The notes under the pieces: model-generated
Told to the model about the DNA's origin: nothing
The model's database searches: none
What the model saw: only the letters and a program-made list of their open reading frames with translations
Part shown: piece by piece, positions 12,018 through 24,585 of the stretch
Layout of the letters: each line of letters opens with the position of its first letter
Position numbering within the stretch: the stretch's first letter is position 1
Translations under genes and position numbers: made by a program
NCBI GenBank assembly: GCA_026874595.1
Contig: CM049322.1
Location: 45,138,840-45,202,839 of the forward strand
DNA from: Sipunculus nudus
Taxonomy: Eukaryota > Annelida > Sipuncula > Golfingiida > Sipunculidae
DNA length: 64,000 bases
Direction: 5' to 3'

Positions 12018-12559
12018 TTTTGATTCCAGTGACGAAGTGACAGGTTGTACAAAATCGAGGATGGAGTCTGTGGGAATTTTAAGGGATATTCTCAATCTTG
12101 TGATTATTATCAAAATAACGAGATTATTCAGTAATATAATATTTAGAGCAAGAAAATGTGGAGTAGTACAAGATGCCGATGGTGATTCTTGACTTGGTCG
12201 AGTTTGTTCAATATCGCTCGCGACGCTTTGTAACAAAGTCTGTTGTTGTTATAACATTAACAATGTTGTGACTGGTGCCGAAGTGGCATATTTTGATTCT
12301 GATAAAATCAGCTGATAAGTAACTTGGTTTTGTCGTATGATTAAAGCGCTGGTCCTTTCTTTTTATCAACATTTATACATACATGCTTCATTATTCATAA
12401 TCAGAAATTCAAAATTATTGTTTTGACATTGAAAAGCGCATTTTTGTTTAGCAGTAGTATTACTACGTATACTTTTCGTAAAGCGAGTTTTTACTTGGCA
12501 GGCCTTACCTCATAAATACATGTAATACATGTAATTTACACTCCTTCCTTTTATGATTT

Positions 12560-12573
12560 AATATATAAATAGG

Positions 12574-12630
<57 letters not shown>

Positions 12631-12645
12631 AGAGAGAGAGAGAGA
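12560..12645. repeat. (TA)n / (GA)n compound microsatellite
   Basis: A TA run from about 12573 to 12629 is broken once by TTTA and followed by AGAGAGAGAGAGAGAG. Confidence 0.95.
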
Positions 12646-12649
12646 GATT

Positions 12650-13370
12650 TGATAAATTTGAAATATATAATACAAAACATGAAATTCTCATTTTTAAATG
12701 AATTATGAAAGATTCATGTTTCATTATAAAAAATCACACACAGTAACATAATTATACACAGTATATATGTATGATACAGTTCTGTATATAACACTCCACC
12801 AGACGGAAAGCCCCGTGGCTATTATTAATCATTTTTATGTTGGCAATGTTATAGGTAAAGTTCTTGCCATACTGCCTCAGCTAGGCTTTACTTAAAATTT
12901 ACAAGCAAGATTTTAAGAATAATTGCTCTGTTTTTGTTCGGGCTGATGTAAAACCGTTTATCTGGATTTGAGGGGTACTTTTACTATCCTCCAATTTAAG
13001 AATAGTGTCATATGAAAAAAAATGTCTCCAGAAACCATACAATCCAGTTATAATACTTTGCATGATAGCATATTTAATTCTAAGAAAAGTACATTTACAA
13101 TAAATTATCATTTAACATTATACAAAATTCCCCACATGTTGTCTTAGGTAAGGTTGATCAGTATATATAGGTATATTTGAACTCAATGCATGGGTACTTC
13201 GCCCAGTGTATCATCTGAAGGTACAAGTGTAGCATCTTTGAGTGCAATATGGCAAATCATACTAACAAGGGAGGAGAGAGACTGCTGAAACAGATTTGGA
13301 GTTCTTTTTATGATTGATTGGGTAATTGATTTAATATTTTGTTATATACATACTACAAGTGTCCATCTTT
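12650..13370. other. intergenic, no gene supported
   Basis: AT-rich. Only short minus-strand frames (12899-13111) with no domain. Confidence 0.4.
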
Positions 13371-13378
13371 ATATATGT

Positions 13379-13398
13379 ACACACACACACACATAAAC

Positions 13399-13447
<49 letters not shown>
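13379..13447. repeat. (CA)n and (TA)n microsatellite
   Basis: ACACACACACACACAC at about 13380, then an uninterrupted TA run from about 13402 to 13446. Confidence 0.95.
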
Positions 13448-13454
<7 letters not shown>

Positions 13455-13479
13455 ACTTATTCGATTAACAAACTATATG

Positions 13480-13985
13480 TGGGTTGTCTATAACACGTCG
13501 CTTGAAATCCTGATACGGCGTCAGTGCAGACTGCGTGGTGCCAGCTCCCAACGTGTCAATGCGGAGTCGGGGACTGACAGGTGCAAAGTTGAAGACTAAG
13601 AGATACAGGAGTCGTAAAGATGAAAAGCAGCATCATTTCCTAGTTAGCAGCCTACGCATGTGAGGGATATAGAGTGGCAACAAAGGTGACTAAATGTCAG
13701 GAAAAGTCCGTCCGCACCCTCAAGTCAGTGGCCAAACCTGGGGAATCCCCTTCCCAGATCATGCCCTGCCGGGTCCAGTTCGGCCTCTTCTGTAAAGGAA
13801 ATCCTGTCCATTTGGCACGAACATGCATGTGGCTTATACATTTGCCAAAATATGATTAAACTCACAACATCTCTCTTGATGTTACTGCTCAACCCGACGA
13901 CGCAATACTTTAGCATATTTTCCCCAGATCGTGTTAAACTCAACTGATGCCGCCCGATGTGTTCTGGTTTATACATATAGATGTA
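13480..13985. other. GC-richer unrecognised segment
   Basis: A block of clearly higher GC than its surroundings has open frames on both strands (plus 13674-13859, 60 residues; minus 13725-13976, 83 residues). The minus frame has no clear domain. It could be a dispersed repeat, a decayed gene fragment or an exon. Nothing decides between these from sequence alone. Confidence 0.25.
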
Positions 13986-14765
13986 AATGAATAAACCTTC
14001 AGTAGTATTTCATTTTATTTTTTTTTCATGGAAGTAGGCCTTTAACATGCAGAACCGGGCACATTTAAAATGATTTTAATTAAAGAACGACATGTAAGGC
14101 CTCGATTTTTTTTGCACATAAGTATCGATTTGCAGGTAATCCATCTTAACATACACCTTTATCATGCGCTACATTTTAAATCAAAGTGTCAAACAAAAAG
14201 CACATGAAGATTGCCGCGATTAAATAAAACATTTCAAGAATATATAAAACAAATCACGTTGTCTCTCTACTGTCTAAAATCAAACGATTTTAAAAGTACA
14301 CCCGTTAATGCTAATGCCTCATGTACATATATGCTAAACGAGTTGACATTTCTTTAATTAACTGGTTGTCTGTGAACCAAAGCCCGTTTAATTGCATTTC
14401 ACAATCAGTAATACTTTGAACAATCAGTATACCTTTGATTCGCCAAAATTGAATCGTGATTAAAGAAAGATTTATTTTCAAATTGTGTTTATAATTGATG
14501 TTCATACCTGTCTTTATCACATATGTCTGAGGCTTCACTGTTATATTACACATGAGCAATGGTTTTTACACGTTAGTCGTCAATCAGTTTTGTCAGCAAC
14601 AAATAGGAGCCATAAGGAAAGGGCATGGGATTAAAGCTATCATATTAAAAGGAAGATAAGTAGCTGGCGTTGAGTTAACGCAGTCAATCATCACTTGTTA
14701 ACAAATGAGTTTGTCCAGTAAATATCTACCACATTAACACAAGGAGTTTAAGAATTACACGCAGT
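13986..14765. other. upstream region of the lectin gene
   Basis: AT-rich, no other gene seen. It should contain the lectin promoter, but no TATA box at a convincing spacing stands out. Confidence 0.3.
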
Positions 14766-17700
14766 ATGATTACTCTACATCAATTCGTTATTCTCGTTTT
14801 ACTTCAAGGTAAATCTGTTAACATAAATGTGTATTTCTTCAACTACTTACAAGCAAATACCCTTAGTAATGAGAGCTTTAAGAATTATACCTTCAAAATA
14901 TATATGAAGCAATCGGTGTGCTTTTTTCTGTATTTTAATCGGTACAAAAGAGTCATTAGAGTAACGTTATAACAAATAAAGGATTCTATTTTATTTTGCA
15001 TATGACATGCCATTTTTAAACTTGAGTGTGTATAACATGAAAAAAAAATCTTAAAAATGCCTCATCCATATATCTACTAAGAGAGGAAGCTTTCGTCTGC
15101 TTTCTTTGGGACAGGTAAAGGAAGTGAGTGCAAGGAAACAAAAGTTCCGCTTGTCTTCCTCTTTAGCGATAAATATGTAGCATATTCATTTTTAGGATCA
15201 TGCTGTTCAGACCAAGTTGCCCTTGTTGAATTAAAACGAATACACAGGAATCGAATCACAGTTAAAGAATGTAACATGATATGTAAACGACGGATGACTC
15301 CGGAGTGTGTCGGGCTACGTTTCTACACCAATATGTGTCTCCTCCTTTCTGAGAAATTGGAAAAACTTCGAGTTCATAAAACGTCATGCATGGAGCAACC
15401 TCCAGGTATTTGACAATGGCTATTTTTATTTAAACCATAACACAGTTAAATAGATGATATTTGAAATAAAAAATTGAGGGTAAGCTTTGTTTATCCGACA
15501 AAGAGGTATAAGTGAGTGCAAACTGGAACATAATATTAAAATGTTGTGTTTGTTTTGATATGTATATGTGTTTGTGTTTTCTGTGCCTTAATAATCCAAG
15601 ATGATTCTTTCTCTCTTCGGGCTTTGGAAAAAGAAAACATTTATTCTCTGAAAATACCGGGAGCCCTCTGATACAAACATATGTTGAATAAAGATGTTAC
15701 TTATCTGTCTGTTGTACAGTTACGGACTTAAAATAGTTTGTCCGTTGATATAACAAGATATGAACCGTCGACAGCGTGGGCGATATTAAGGTTTTCTTCA
15801 TTATTTAATCGTTATTTAGAATGCTCTTTTAAAGTATAGTCTCGATGATGTAAAAGTTAATCATGGATGTTTAAGAATACTAAGCAGGCGTAAAGCCTGA
15901 TAAAGGATAAAAAAATGAAAACTTATTTCATCTCAAAATATTTGATCCGGCTCAATAGTTTAATCTTGGAAACTGACTCATGTATTATAATAAAGGTCCT
16001 TGTTTTCTCTATGACAGCAAGGGAATCGGTGGTAGCGACTTCGAAACACCAACTGTCCACTATCGAAAATAAAAGTATTGGTGAGTTCATCGTAAAACCC
16101 ATTGTCCTAAGTTTGTTTTAATCGTTTTGCAGATTTTCTTTTCTTTGTTTACAAATTCTGCAACATAACACAATCTTGATCCTGGAACTCAGTCGACTAA
16201 AACTAAGTATGCGAAATATACAAAACGCAAGCATCTATACCCCTGTAACTGCCATTTGAGACTTGTTTTATAGTTTTGAAATCCCATTAAGAACTTAAAG
16301 AAATACTTTGCATATCTAATGTGTCTCCAAAAGTTTCCTCTTTTTAAAGAACAAGATAAATACGATTTTACAGCTATAATAATACGTTTCCATGCACTTT
16401 GCATTGTGCGTTTTAAATAATTATTTTCCCAGAACTGTTCTTATAATACACATCTTCATATGTTAAAAAAATGCCTTTTATATGCAGTCCAGATGAACTT
16501 TGTAAATTTAGAATTTAATTAATTAAAGTAAGATGAAATGGTGACACTGTATCCCTGCATAGCATCTCGTTAACGCTATCTGTGAGATATTTATTATTGA
16601 ATGTATTAAATGATCTTTCACAGACAAAATGTGCCCCGATGGATATGGATACCCTCTCTTAACCGGTGCCAAAGGATCTTGCTATAAGTTCGCACGTGAG
16701 AAGGGCCGTGTATGGAATGCTGCACGTGAATATTGTGTGAGCCAGGGAGGGGACCTTGTCGGCATAGAAAACGAAGATGAAATGAAACACCTGACTAAAG
16801 TAGTCAGGAGTAACGCAACCTTGCTGAAAATATGTAAGTAAAACAAGAGTAAAGTTACATATAAGGACATTTCAGAAATCTATAGGCGGCATAGTTGTGA
16901 TATTTCTTAACTCATTCGGCTCCTTTTGTTGAAATGTCATTGATCGCAGTCATTGTAAAATTTACCTTTGTTTCCAATTCTACTAGGGCCCTGCACGGGG
17001 CGGGCTTTGACCTGACAGTTAAGTTAAACATGAATATAACAAAAACAGTATAAAAACTATCCAGTTGGAGTAAAAATAAGTGAAGCAAAAATAATATAGA
17101 CAAATTTTAATTTATTCCTGTTAATTCCCTGACACTGAATAACAGTTCTAACAGCACCAATCAAATGTTTCCTTTTATGGTATACAGTCGATGAATTATA
17201 AAAAAATATATAATCTTATACAAAAAAGGTTACCTGGCCTTATGTTGTATATGGACGCTAACCCTGTACTTGTGCCAGGTCTCACTGCGGTGAGACCCGG
17301 TCATAATTTTGAAAAGGTAAACTGGCCTGACGTTGCACATGGAATGTAACCCTGTACTTGTGTCAGGTGTCACTGCAGTGGGACCCGGTCACAGCGTTGT
17401 ACAAGGTTACCTTGCCTGATTTTCCATATGGACTGTAAACCTATACTTGTGCCAGATCTCGCTGCAGTGGGACCGGCCATAACTTTGTACAAGGTATCCT
17501 GGCCTGATGTTGTTTATTGACTCTAACCCTGTACTTGTATCAGGTCGTACTGCCCTCGACTAAAATGCTTATTTTAAGTTTGCACTTAATATTTTTAGAA
17601 CCCGGTATAACGATATATCGGAGTAATTCTCAATACAAGTGATTTCGTGATATCTTCAGGGGTTTGGACTTCCGGTACCGACAGAGATCAAGAAGGAGTG

Positions 17701-17865
17701 TGGAGGTGGAAATCAACAGGAGCGACGGTGGACGACAAACTGCCGATTACTTCCCTCAGGAGGGATGACAATACGCTGAACTGTTTACATATACGCTGGA
17801 CTGAAACCTCCAGCAACTGGCATAATGCAACTGATATTGGATTTACTTCCCACTGTGCGAAGTAG
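14766..17865 (+). CDS. secreted PAN-like/C-type lectin domain protein, five exons
   Basis: Exons by splice sites: 14766-14808, 15115-15405, 16018-16080, 16624-16833, 17660-17865 (stop TAG). All four introns are phase 1 with GT-AG ends; the joined frame is 813 nt, 270 residues. Residues 1-15 (MITLHQFVILVLLQG) are a signal peptide. Exon 2 is a cysteine-rich PAN/apple-like domain (KECNMICKRRMTPECVGL, then NMCLLL). Exon 3 is a 21-residue linker. Exons 4-5 form a long-form CTLD (about 136-270): CPDGY, GSCYKF, EYC, GGDLVGIENEDE, WVWTSGTDRDQEGVWRW, CLHIRW. The WND calcium motif is NWHN and no EPN/QPD is seen, so classical sugar binding is doubtful. A 1-nt deletion relative to the inverted copy shifts the last 14 codons and removes the penultimate CTLD cysteine. 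The product is probably secreted; ligand unknown. Exons 4-5 lie in the left palindrome arm, exons 1-3 outside it. Confidence 0.85.
17228..17565. repeat. intronic minisatellite, about 88-bp unit, four copies
   Basis: The landmark CCCTGTACTTGTGCCAGG or its variants occurs at 17262, 17350, 17439 and 17527, giving periods of 88, 89 and 88 bp. Each unit also carries a CACTGC-GTGAGACCCGG-like block and GGTTACCTGGCC. It lies in the last lectin intron and is duplicated in the right arm. Confidence 0.85.
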
Positions 17866-18433
17866 CACTGGGTTAGTTGTTTACCTAATAATCAAACGTT
17901 CTTGTCATTATTCTAGTTATTTATCGGGACCTTGGTGTTTCTCGCTTAATTTCTTTTGGTTTCAAAGTAACCCAGATGTGCTGTTAAATCATACAAAAAA
18001 ATAACTATAAAAAAAACAAGTTCTGAAAGCTTGAATAATCCTTGGTTCCTCGACCAAGTACGTTTAAAATAAATAGGTGCATGGTGTTAATCTTTTGGTA
18101 CTTTTATATAAATAAGAAGGATGTTAGGGGGATAACGTGTCTTTCCTTTTGTACCTCTGATGGTGTAGAAATGTTTAGGTTGTTTAAGCTGTATCAAATG
18201 CAGCCTGGGACAGTTTTTTTTCCTTTAAATTGGTATTAGCGTAGCGTGTATTTTTCTATTTTACAAGATTTTAGATGAAATATAGGGTTTATACGTCCCC
18301 GGACTGTTAAGATGTTTATTCATATTATTATTGTGAAATGTGCATTCATGTGAATTAATGTGTATCATAATATCAAGAATGGTGTTATTGAAACGTATTA
18401 GTACTAGTTATAAGTCTCCTAAGATATATAAAT

Positions 18434-18437
<4 letters not shown>
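17866..18437. other. lectin 3' flank
   Basis: Sequence downstream of the stop codon, inside the left arm. The 65-codon frame at 18042-18239 is conserved in the right arm (24780-24977) only because the arms are near-identical. It shows no domain. AATAAA-type signals occur near 18068, 18534 and 18848; which one is used cannot be told. Confidence 0.4.

Positions 18438-18494
<57 letters not shown>
18438..18494. repeat. (TA)n microsatellite, left arm
   Basis: Uninterrupted TA run of about 57 bp. The counterpart at about 24540-24581 is roughly 15 bp shorter. Confidence 0.95.
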
Positions 18495-18499
<5 letters not shown>

Positions 18500-20574
18500 C
18501 CATTCTAAGTCTGAATTACTCCATTACATTTAAATAAAGATCTGTCTATAAACGACTGGCATGCAGATTATTGTGTTCATTATTAACTTGGTGACTTAGT
18601 AATATAACCAATTTGTAGGCCAGAGGGGTTAGATGAGAGATAACAAAACAAGGTGACTTACACCAGTTGTTTTTGGACTAAATGCCTGTTTGAATAAAAT
18701 TTGGAATCCAAACTCTACTCATACATGAATATGACTATTTTCCTATCTTTAATTACAAATCATGTATATACTACACCGAGCATGCTTATTTAATGCACCA
18801 TATATGAACGTCTGTATGCTGTTTTACAAATTCGATTGAGTTGCACCAATAAAGTATTACATGAAAGACCTTAATGTTTGTCTTAATAATGGTAGTGAAT
18901 CTTCATCAGAAAGATGTATAGAAGATTATGAATGCGGGAATGAAAAGTAACCAACAAGGAAATAGCTTAATCTTGATGAGAAAGCGCGAACTTCCGCCAA
19001 CACCTGCGAGGATGTTAAGATCCTCCCATAATTTAAATCTACCATTGTCCACCATATCACATGAATTCATTAAAATTTATTGAATATTGAACATTAACAA
19101 GAAACAGGACAATGCCTTTGTTGAACATCCTTTTCAAAACTTCAATTAGTTAACAATTTTTGACATATTAAATCATATGTCATGACAAACCATTATTTCT
19201 GTACCGGGCAGTCTCTGATTGACTTTTGTTGAGTGCCGGGTTGTGACGTCAGGGAGGGGGCTGATTGAAATCTTAGTATATCTAGATGGTTTGTTGATAT
19301 ATAGCGTTTCTACCCTGGGGGGGGGGGGGGGTCATTTATCTCACATCGCATCCACCTTACATGATGAGAATGTCATCAATATGAACATGACAAAGTCGTT
19401 TACACATATAAGCCCATTGCAGGTACATTGCTTGCCAACACTCCCTTCAACCCCCCCCCCCCCCTTTAAAAACCTCACAATATTCTTGATTTAATAAAAT
19501 TAAGCAAAAGAGTAGGTAATAATCCAAGGGAGAAGTAATTAAATTCAGGGGAGAACTGACATATTCTGGACGCTTTAAACGGAAAATGGGACAAGTTCCA
19601 CTGGATACGATCCTATTTTAAATTGCTAATTTTACTGCTCCATCCCAAAATTATATTCATTTTCTTTTCACTTTTGATCATGGCCGATCCTTCCACAACA
19701 AATTCCACAATTTAAAATTCGGGCAGCTTTAATTGCTGCATGACTCTCATTGTAGTTGTCATCGTGTTTGCATCCTGAGCAAGATCTCTAAAGTTCCCGT
19801 GGTTTTGGTATTTGCCCTATTCACTCTTCAAGATGGCATTTTCTCGCTCATTTGGCTCATTCTTTTGATATGCCCTGAGATATCACTTCGCACGACATCA
19901 CACTGATTATAACAAAGGGGCGTGTTTAGAGGGGGCGCCCCCCCCCCGACAAAAAAAAAAATGTTCAACTAATATTTAGGTGGCACCTAATTTCGCAGAT
20001 TTTTCAGGGCCTGTCCAATCCTCTTTTTTTGCAAAATAAGCTCACACAGTTGTATTTCCAAAGCCCAGGCTCTAGTTTAACCCAGTTTCAATTTAGTTAT
20101 AATAAAGGATGTCACCACTTTACACCTAAACTGGACCAAATTAAATCCTTATGGAAGCTGCTGCTAATGAATAGGTTATGTCGTGTTATGCATGGGACAC
20201 GTTAGTCCTGACGGTTAGCCAATGTTTACTGATTATGTGATTGGTTCAGGTACTGTCAATGTGCGCACTCCCCCCCCCCCCCCACCATGGTTTGTCTAAC
20301 CTAAAGCAGGCTCTATGAGTTTGGGATTAGCAGGCACACTTTACACTTTACTCCCAGAGGGCCCAGATCGATCAGGAATTTCCTTTAAAGTAGATACGTT
20401 GGAAATGTAAAAGTCTCATAAAGTTTTTATTTTGGCTTAAATAAATTTTAGTTAGGACCCCCACGAGGGTACTGCCCGGTCATCATGTTTGTCATCTGAG
20501 AAGCATGAATACGTAGATTTTAATATGTTTTAATCGATTTTGAGGGGACTTTACAGAAGGATCATTAGCAAAAA
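18495..20574. other. left-arm sequence without a recognised gene
   Basis: Contains G and C homopolymers (about 19317-19331 G, about 19450-19464 C, about 19940 C, about 20270-20284 C). No exon is supported. A TGACGTCA-like CRE string (GTGACGTCAGG) occurs at about 19242. Confidence 0.4.
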
Positions 20575-21220
20575 GTGATTTTCTTTAGGGCCGAATCTAG
20601 GAATGTCAGATACAAAAAAAAGCTTGTAAATGATTATGTCATGTTATTTCGAAAGTTTCTAATAAAAAGTGATCAAAAGGCCAAGGGCCCGTCAGGTGTT
20701 TCCTATGTGATGAACACTAGAAAACACCTAAAAATGACAAAATCTCCTTGGCTTTATGTTATATTTCATTTATATAGCTTTAATCAGGACGACATAAAAA
20801 GGGGCCCCACTCGGGTTTTGTCTCCTATAAAGTCCAGTTAAAAGCGGAAATTGGTTTTCTCTTTGGTGTTAGTTTATAGTTTTGATCGGAAGTGATCGGA
20901 AAGGGACCAAGGGGCACAAGAACAGACTTGACGATGAAGTCTCGAATTTCAGTCTGTCGTCTGTATTAGCAAGTTTATATAAGTTTTATCCCATGGGGCG
21001 TATGGGCCTGAATGGGTCAGGAGTTCTTAAGGCTCATAAGAATGCATGGAAATGTAGAAATGCTTATATTGAGTACAACAGACTTGTCCATGGAAGAAAT
21101 GAACAAATAAAAAATATTTATTTGCATTCATATTACATGGACCGGAGGGAAAGCATTCTCTTTCGTGCCAGAAGTACATGTATATTTTTCATTTTATTTT
21201 TGGTACTCTGTTTTAAATAA
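20575..21220 (+). other. two unrecognised open frames in the left arm
   Basis: Frames at 20575-20841 (88 residues) and 20882-21220 (112 residues) have near-identical partners on the minus strand of the right arm (22117-22308 and 21729-22076). The second contains MGRMGLNGSGVLKAHKNAWK, KCRNAYIEYNRLVHGRNE and a charged DRKGTKGHKNRLDDE segment. After about residue 75 the two arms diverge because the palindrome ends. No family is recognised and conservation follows simply from the duplication. They may be part of an unclassified repeat or be non-coding. Confidence 0.2.
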
Positions 21221-21820
21221 AAGAGTACAAAATAAAGCAACTAAAATTCATTTTATATCTGATCTTTGTTAATCATTCGTGAATATAATTATTCAAGGAA
21301 CCAAATTAATTTATTTTTGATGTTGAATATAAAACGATTCAGTGGAGAAGTCCTTTTTATTTATTTGATAAATTTATCTCGGTGCTTTTCTTTGTGTATG
21401 CATCGGTGGGAGGTTGGGGGTGGGGGATCGCCTTCCCACATGCTAAATAAATTGCAGATATACAACTTACCACAAACCTTTACAGCTTTTTTTATTGTGA
21501 CTGACCAGGTTGGGATGCGCCTGAGATGCAAAATATCAAATATTCAAAGAAATACGAGCAAATGTAGATCTGGTCGGTAGTTGTCTTTTTATAAGGAACC
21601 TTTCTCAGTTGCTGGTTGTATTCTCAAGAAAGTTTCAACAGTGGGTATGTTACACCAAGTTCGCAGCAAAACTTATTTTACAGCGCCACCTCTATGTTTG
21701 ACTTATTTTTGTCTTTCTTAAACTTTGGTCATAGATTAAAAAAGATTGAACCATGTTCTTCATTCCCACATATATCCCTTTTACTATGCAATTTGAAATG
21801 ATAATCGAAAGTATGCTTTT
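21137..21820. other. spacer of the inverted duplication
   Basis: 684 bp of non-duplicated sequence between the arms. It has short open frames on the plus strand (21266-21580, 21616-21801) but no recognised domain. Its left side contains GGGAGGTTGGGGGTGGGGG at about 21409. Confidence 0.7.
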
Positions 21821-22661
21821 TGTAATATGAATGCAAATAAATATATTTTTTTTTTTCATTTCTTCCATGGACAAGTCTGTTGTACTCAATATAAGCATTT
21901 CTACATTTCCATGCATTCTTATGAGCCTTAAGAACTCCTGACCCATTCAGGCCCATACGCCCCATGGGATAAAACTTATATAAACTTGCTAATACAGACG
22001 ACAGACTGAAATTCGAGACTTCATCGTCAAGTCTGTTCTTGTGCCCCTTGGTCCCTTTCCGATCACTTCCGATCAAAACTATAAGCTAACACCAAAGAGA
22101 AAACCAATTTCCGCTTTTAACTGGACTTTATAGGAGACAAAACCCGAGTGGGGCCCCTTTTTATGTCGTCCTGATTAAAGCTATATAAATGAAATATAAC
22201 ATAAAGCCAAGGAGATTTTGTCATTTTTCTAGTGTTCATCACATAGGAAACACCTGACGGGCCCTTGGCCTTTTGATCACTTTTTATTAGAAACTTTCGA
22301 AATAACATGACATAATCATTTACAAGCTTTTTTTTGTATCTGACATTCCTAGATTCGGCCCTAAAGAAAATCTCTTTTTGCTAATGATCCTTCAGTAAAG
22401 TCCCCTCAAAATCGATTAAAATATATTAAAATCTACGTATTCATGCTTCTCAGATGACAAACATGATGACCGGGCAGTACCCTCGTGGGGGTCCTAACTA
22501 AAATTTATTTAAGCCAAAATAAAAACTTAATGAGACTTTTACATTTCCAAACATATCTACTTTATAGGAAATTCCTGATCGATCTGGGCCCTCTTGGAGT
22601 AAAGTGTAAAGTGTGCCTGCTAATCCCAAACTCATAGAGCCTGCTTTAGGTTAGACAAACC

Positions 22662-22684
22662 ATGGTGGGGGGGGGGGGGGGGGG
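22662..22684. repeat. poly-G tract
   Basis: A run of about 20 G, the partner of the C run at about 20270 in the left arm, with a different length. Other right-arm runs lie at about 23487-23497 (G) and 23620-23634 (C). Confidence 0.9.
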
Positions 22685-23681
22685 TGCGCACATTGACAGT
22701 ACCTGAACCAATCACATAATCAGTAAACATTGGCTAACCGTCAGGACTAACGTGTCCCATGCATAACACGACATAACCTATTCATTAGCAGCAGCTTCCA
22801 TAAGGATTTAATTTGGTCCAGTTTAGGTGTAAAGTGGTGACATCCTTTATTATAACTAAATTGAAACTGGGTTAAACTAGAGCCTGGGCTTTGGAAATAC
22901 AACTGTGTGAGCTTATTTTGCAAAAAAAGAGGATTGGACAGGCCCTGAAAAATCTGCGAAATTAGGTGCCACCTAAATATTAGTTGAACATTTTTTTTTG
23001 TCGGGGCGGGGGCGCCCCCTCTAAACACGCCCCTTTGTTATAATCAGTGTGATGTCGTGCGAAGTGATATCTCAGGGCATATCAAAAGAATGAGCCAAAT
23101 GAGCGAGAAAATGCCATCTTGAAGAGTGAATAGGGCAAATACAAAAACCACGGGAACTTTAGAGATCTTGCTCAGGATGCAAACACGATGACAACTACAA
23201 TGAGAGTCATGCAGCAATTAAAGCTGCCCGAATTTTAAATTGTGGAATTTGTTGTGGAAGGATCGGCCATGATCAAAAGTGAAAAGAAAATGAATATAAT
23301 TTTGGGATGGAGCAGTAAAATTAGCAATTTAAAATAGGATCGTATCCAGTGGAACTTGTCCCATTTTCCGTTTAAAGCGTCCAGAATATGTCAGTTCTCC
23401 CCTGAATTTAATTACTTCTCCCTTGGATTATTACCTACTCGTTTGCTTAATTTTATAAAATCAAGAATATTGTGAGGTTTTTAAAGGGGGGGGGGGGTTG
23501 AAGGGAGTGTTGGCAAGCAATGTACCTGCAATGGGCTTATATGTGTAAACGACTTTGTCATGTTCATATTGATGACATTCTCATCATGTAAGGTGGATGC
23601 GATGTGAGATAAATGACCCTCCCCCCCCCCCCCCAGGGTAGAACGCTATATATCAACAAACCATCTAGATATACTAAGATT

Positions 23682-23769
23682 TTTGAATGACGTAACGCTG
23701 TCACTTTGTAGTATTTAGGTATCAAACTTCATTTGTTGAGTTGAAGGAGCCCTGCGGGGGCGGGTCTCA
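23682..23769. other. segment present only in the right arm
   Basis: About 88 bp between AAGATTT and CAATCAGGCCCC have no counterpart at about 19257-19270 in the left arm. It was either inserted in the right arm or deleted from the left. No TIR or target duplication is evident. Confidence 0.7.
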
Positions 23770-24535
23770 ATCAGGCCCCTCCCTGACGTCACAACCCGGC
23801 ACTCAACAAAAGTCAATCAGAGACTGCCCGGTACAGAAATAATGGTTTGTCATGACATATGATTTAATATGTCAAAAATTGTTAACTAATTGAAGTTTTG
23901 AAAAGGATGTTCAACAAAGGCATTGTCCTGTTTCTTGTTAATGTTCAATATTCAATAAATTTTAATGAATTCATGTGATATGGTGGACAATGGTAGATTT
24001 AAATTATGGGAGGATCTTAACATCCTCGCAGGTGTTGGCGGAAGTTCGCGCTTTCTCATCAAGATTAAGCTATTTCCTTGTTGGTTACTTTTCATTCCCG
24101 CATTCATAATCTTCTATACATCTTTCTGATGAAGATTCACTACCATTATTAAGACAAACATTAAGGTCTTTCATGTAATACTTTATTGGTGCAACTCAAT
24201 CGAATTTGTAAAACAGCATACAGACGTTCATATATGGTGCATTAAATAAGCATGCTCGGTGTAGTATATACATGATTTGTAATAAAAGATAGGAAAATAG
24301 TCATATTCATGTATGAGTAGAGTTTGGATTCCAACTTTTATTCAAACAGGCATTTAGTCCAAAAACAACTGGTGTAAGTCACCTTGTTTTGTTATCTCTC
24401 ATCTAACCCCTCTGGCCTACAAATTGGTTATATTACTAAGTCACCAAGTTAATAGTGAGCACAATAAACTGTATGCCAGTCGTTTATAGACAGATCTTTA
24501 TTTAAATGTAATGGAGTAATTCAGACTTAGAATGG

Positions 24536-24539
<4 letters not shown>

Positions 24540-24581
<42 letters not shown>
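24540..24581. repeat. (TA)n microsatellite, right arm
   Basis: Uninterrupted TA run of about 42 bp, homologous to 18438-18494. Confidence 0.95.

Positions 24582-24585
<4 letters not shown>

Larger units (their letters stand above)
16570..21136. repeat. left arm of giant inverted duplication
   Basis: This arm of about 4.57 kb matches 21821-26448 in reverse complement over its whole length. It runs from TTAACGCTATCTGTGAG just upstream of lectin exon 4 to ATTTGCATTCATATTACA at 21136. It holds lectin exons 4-5, the intron minisatellite, a (TA)n run and about 3.3 kb of 3' flank. Differences from the other arm are scattered substitutions, small indels, TA and G/C run length changes, and one indel of about 90 bp. 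Confidence 0.95.

Noticed and set aside
11938-12192. Plus-strand frame opposite the signal-peptide exon candidate
   Set aside because: It lacks a leader or domain and reads less like protein than the minus strand.
13480-13985. tRNA-derived SINE
   Set aside because: No A-box and B-box pair at the right spacing and no cloverleaf could be drawn.
18042-18239. 65-codon frame conserved between the two arms as a gene
   Set aside because: Conservation follows from the inverted duplication; there is no domain, and it lies in the lectin 3' flank.
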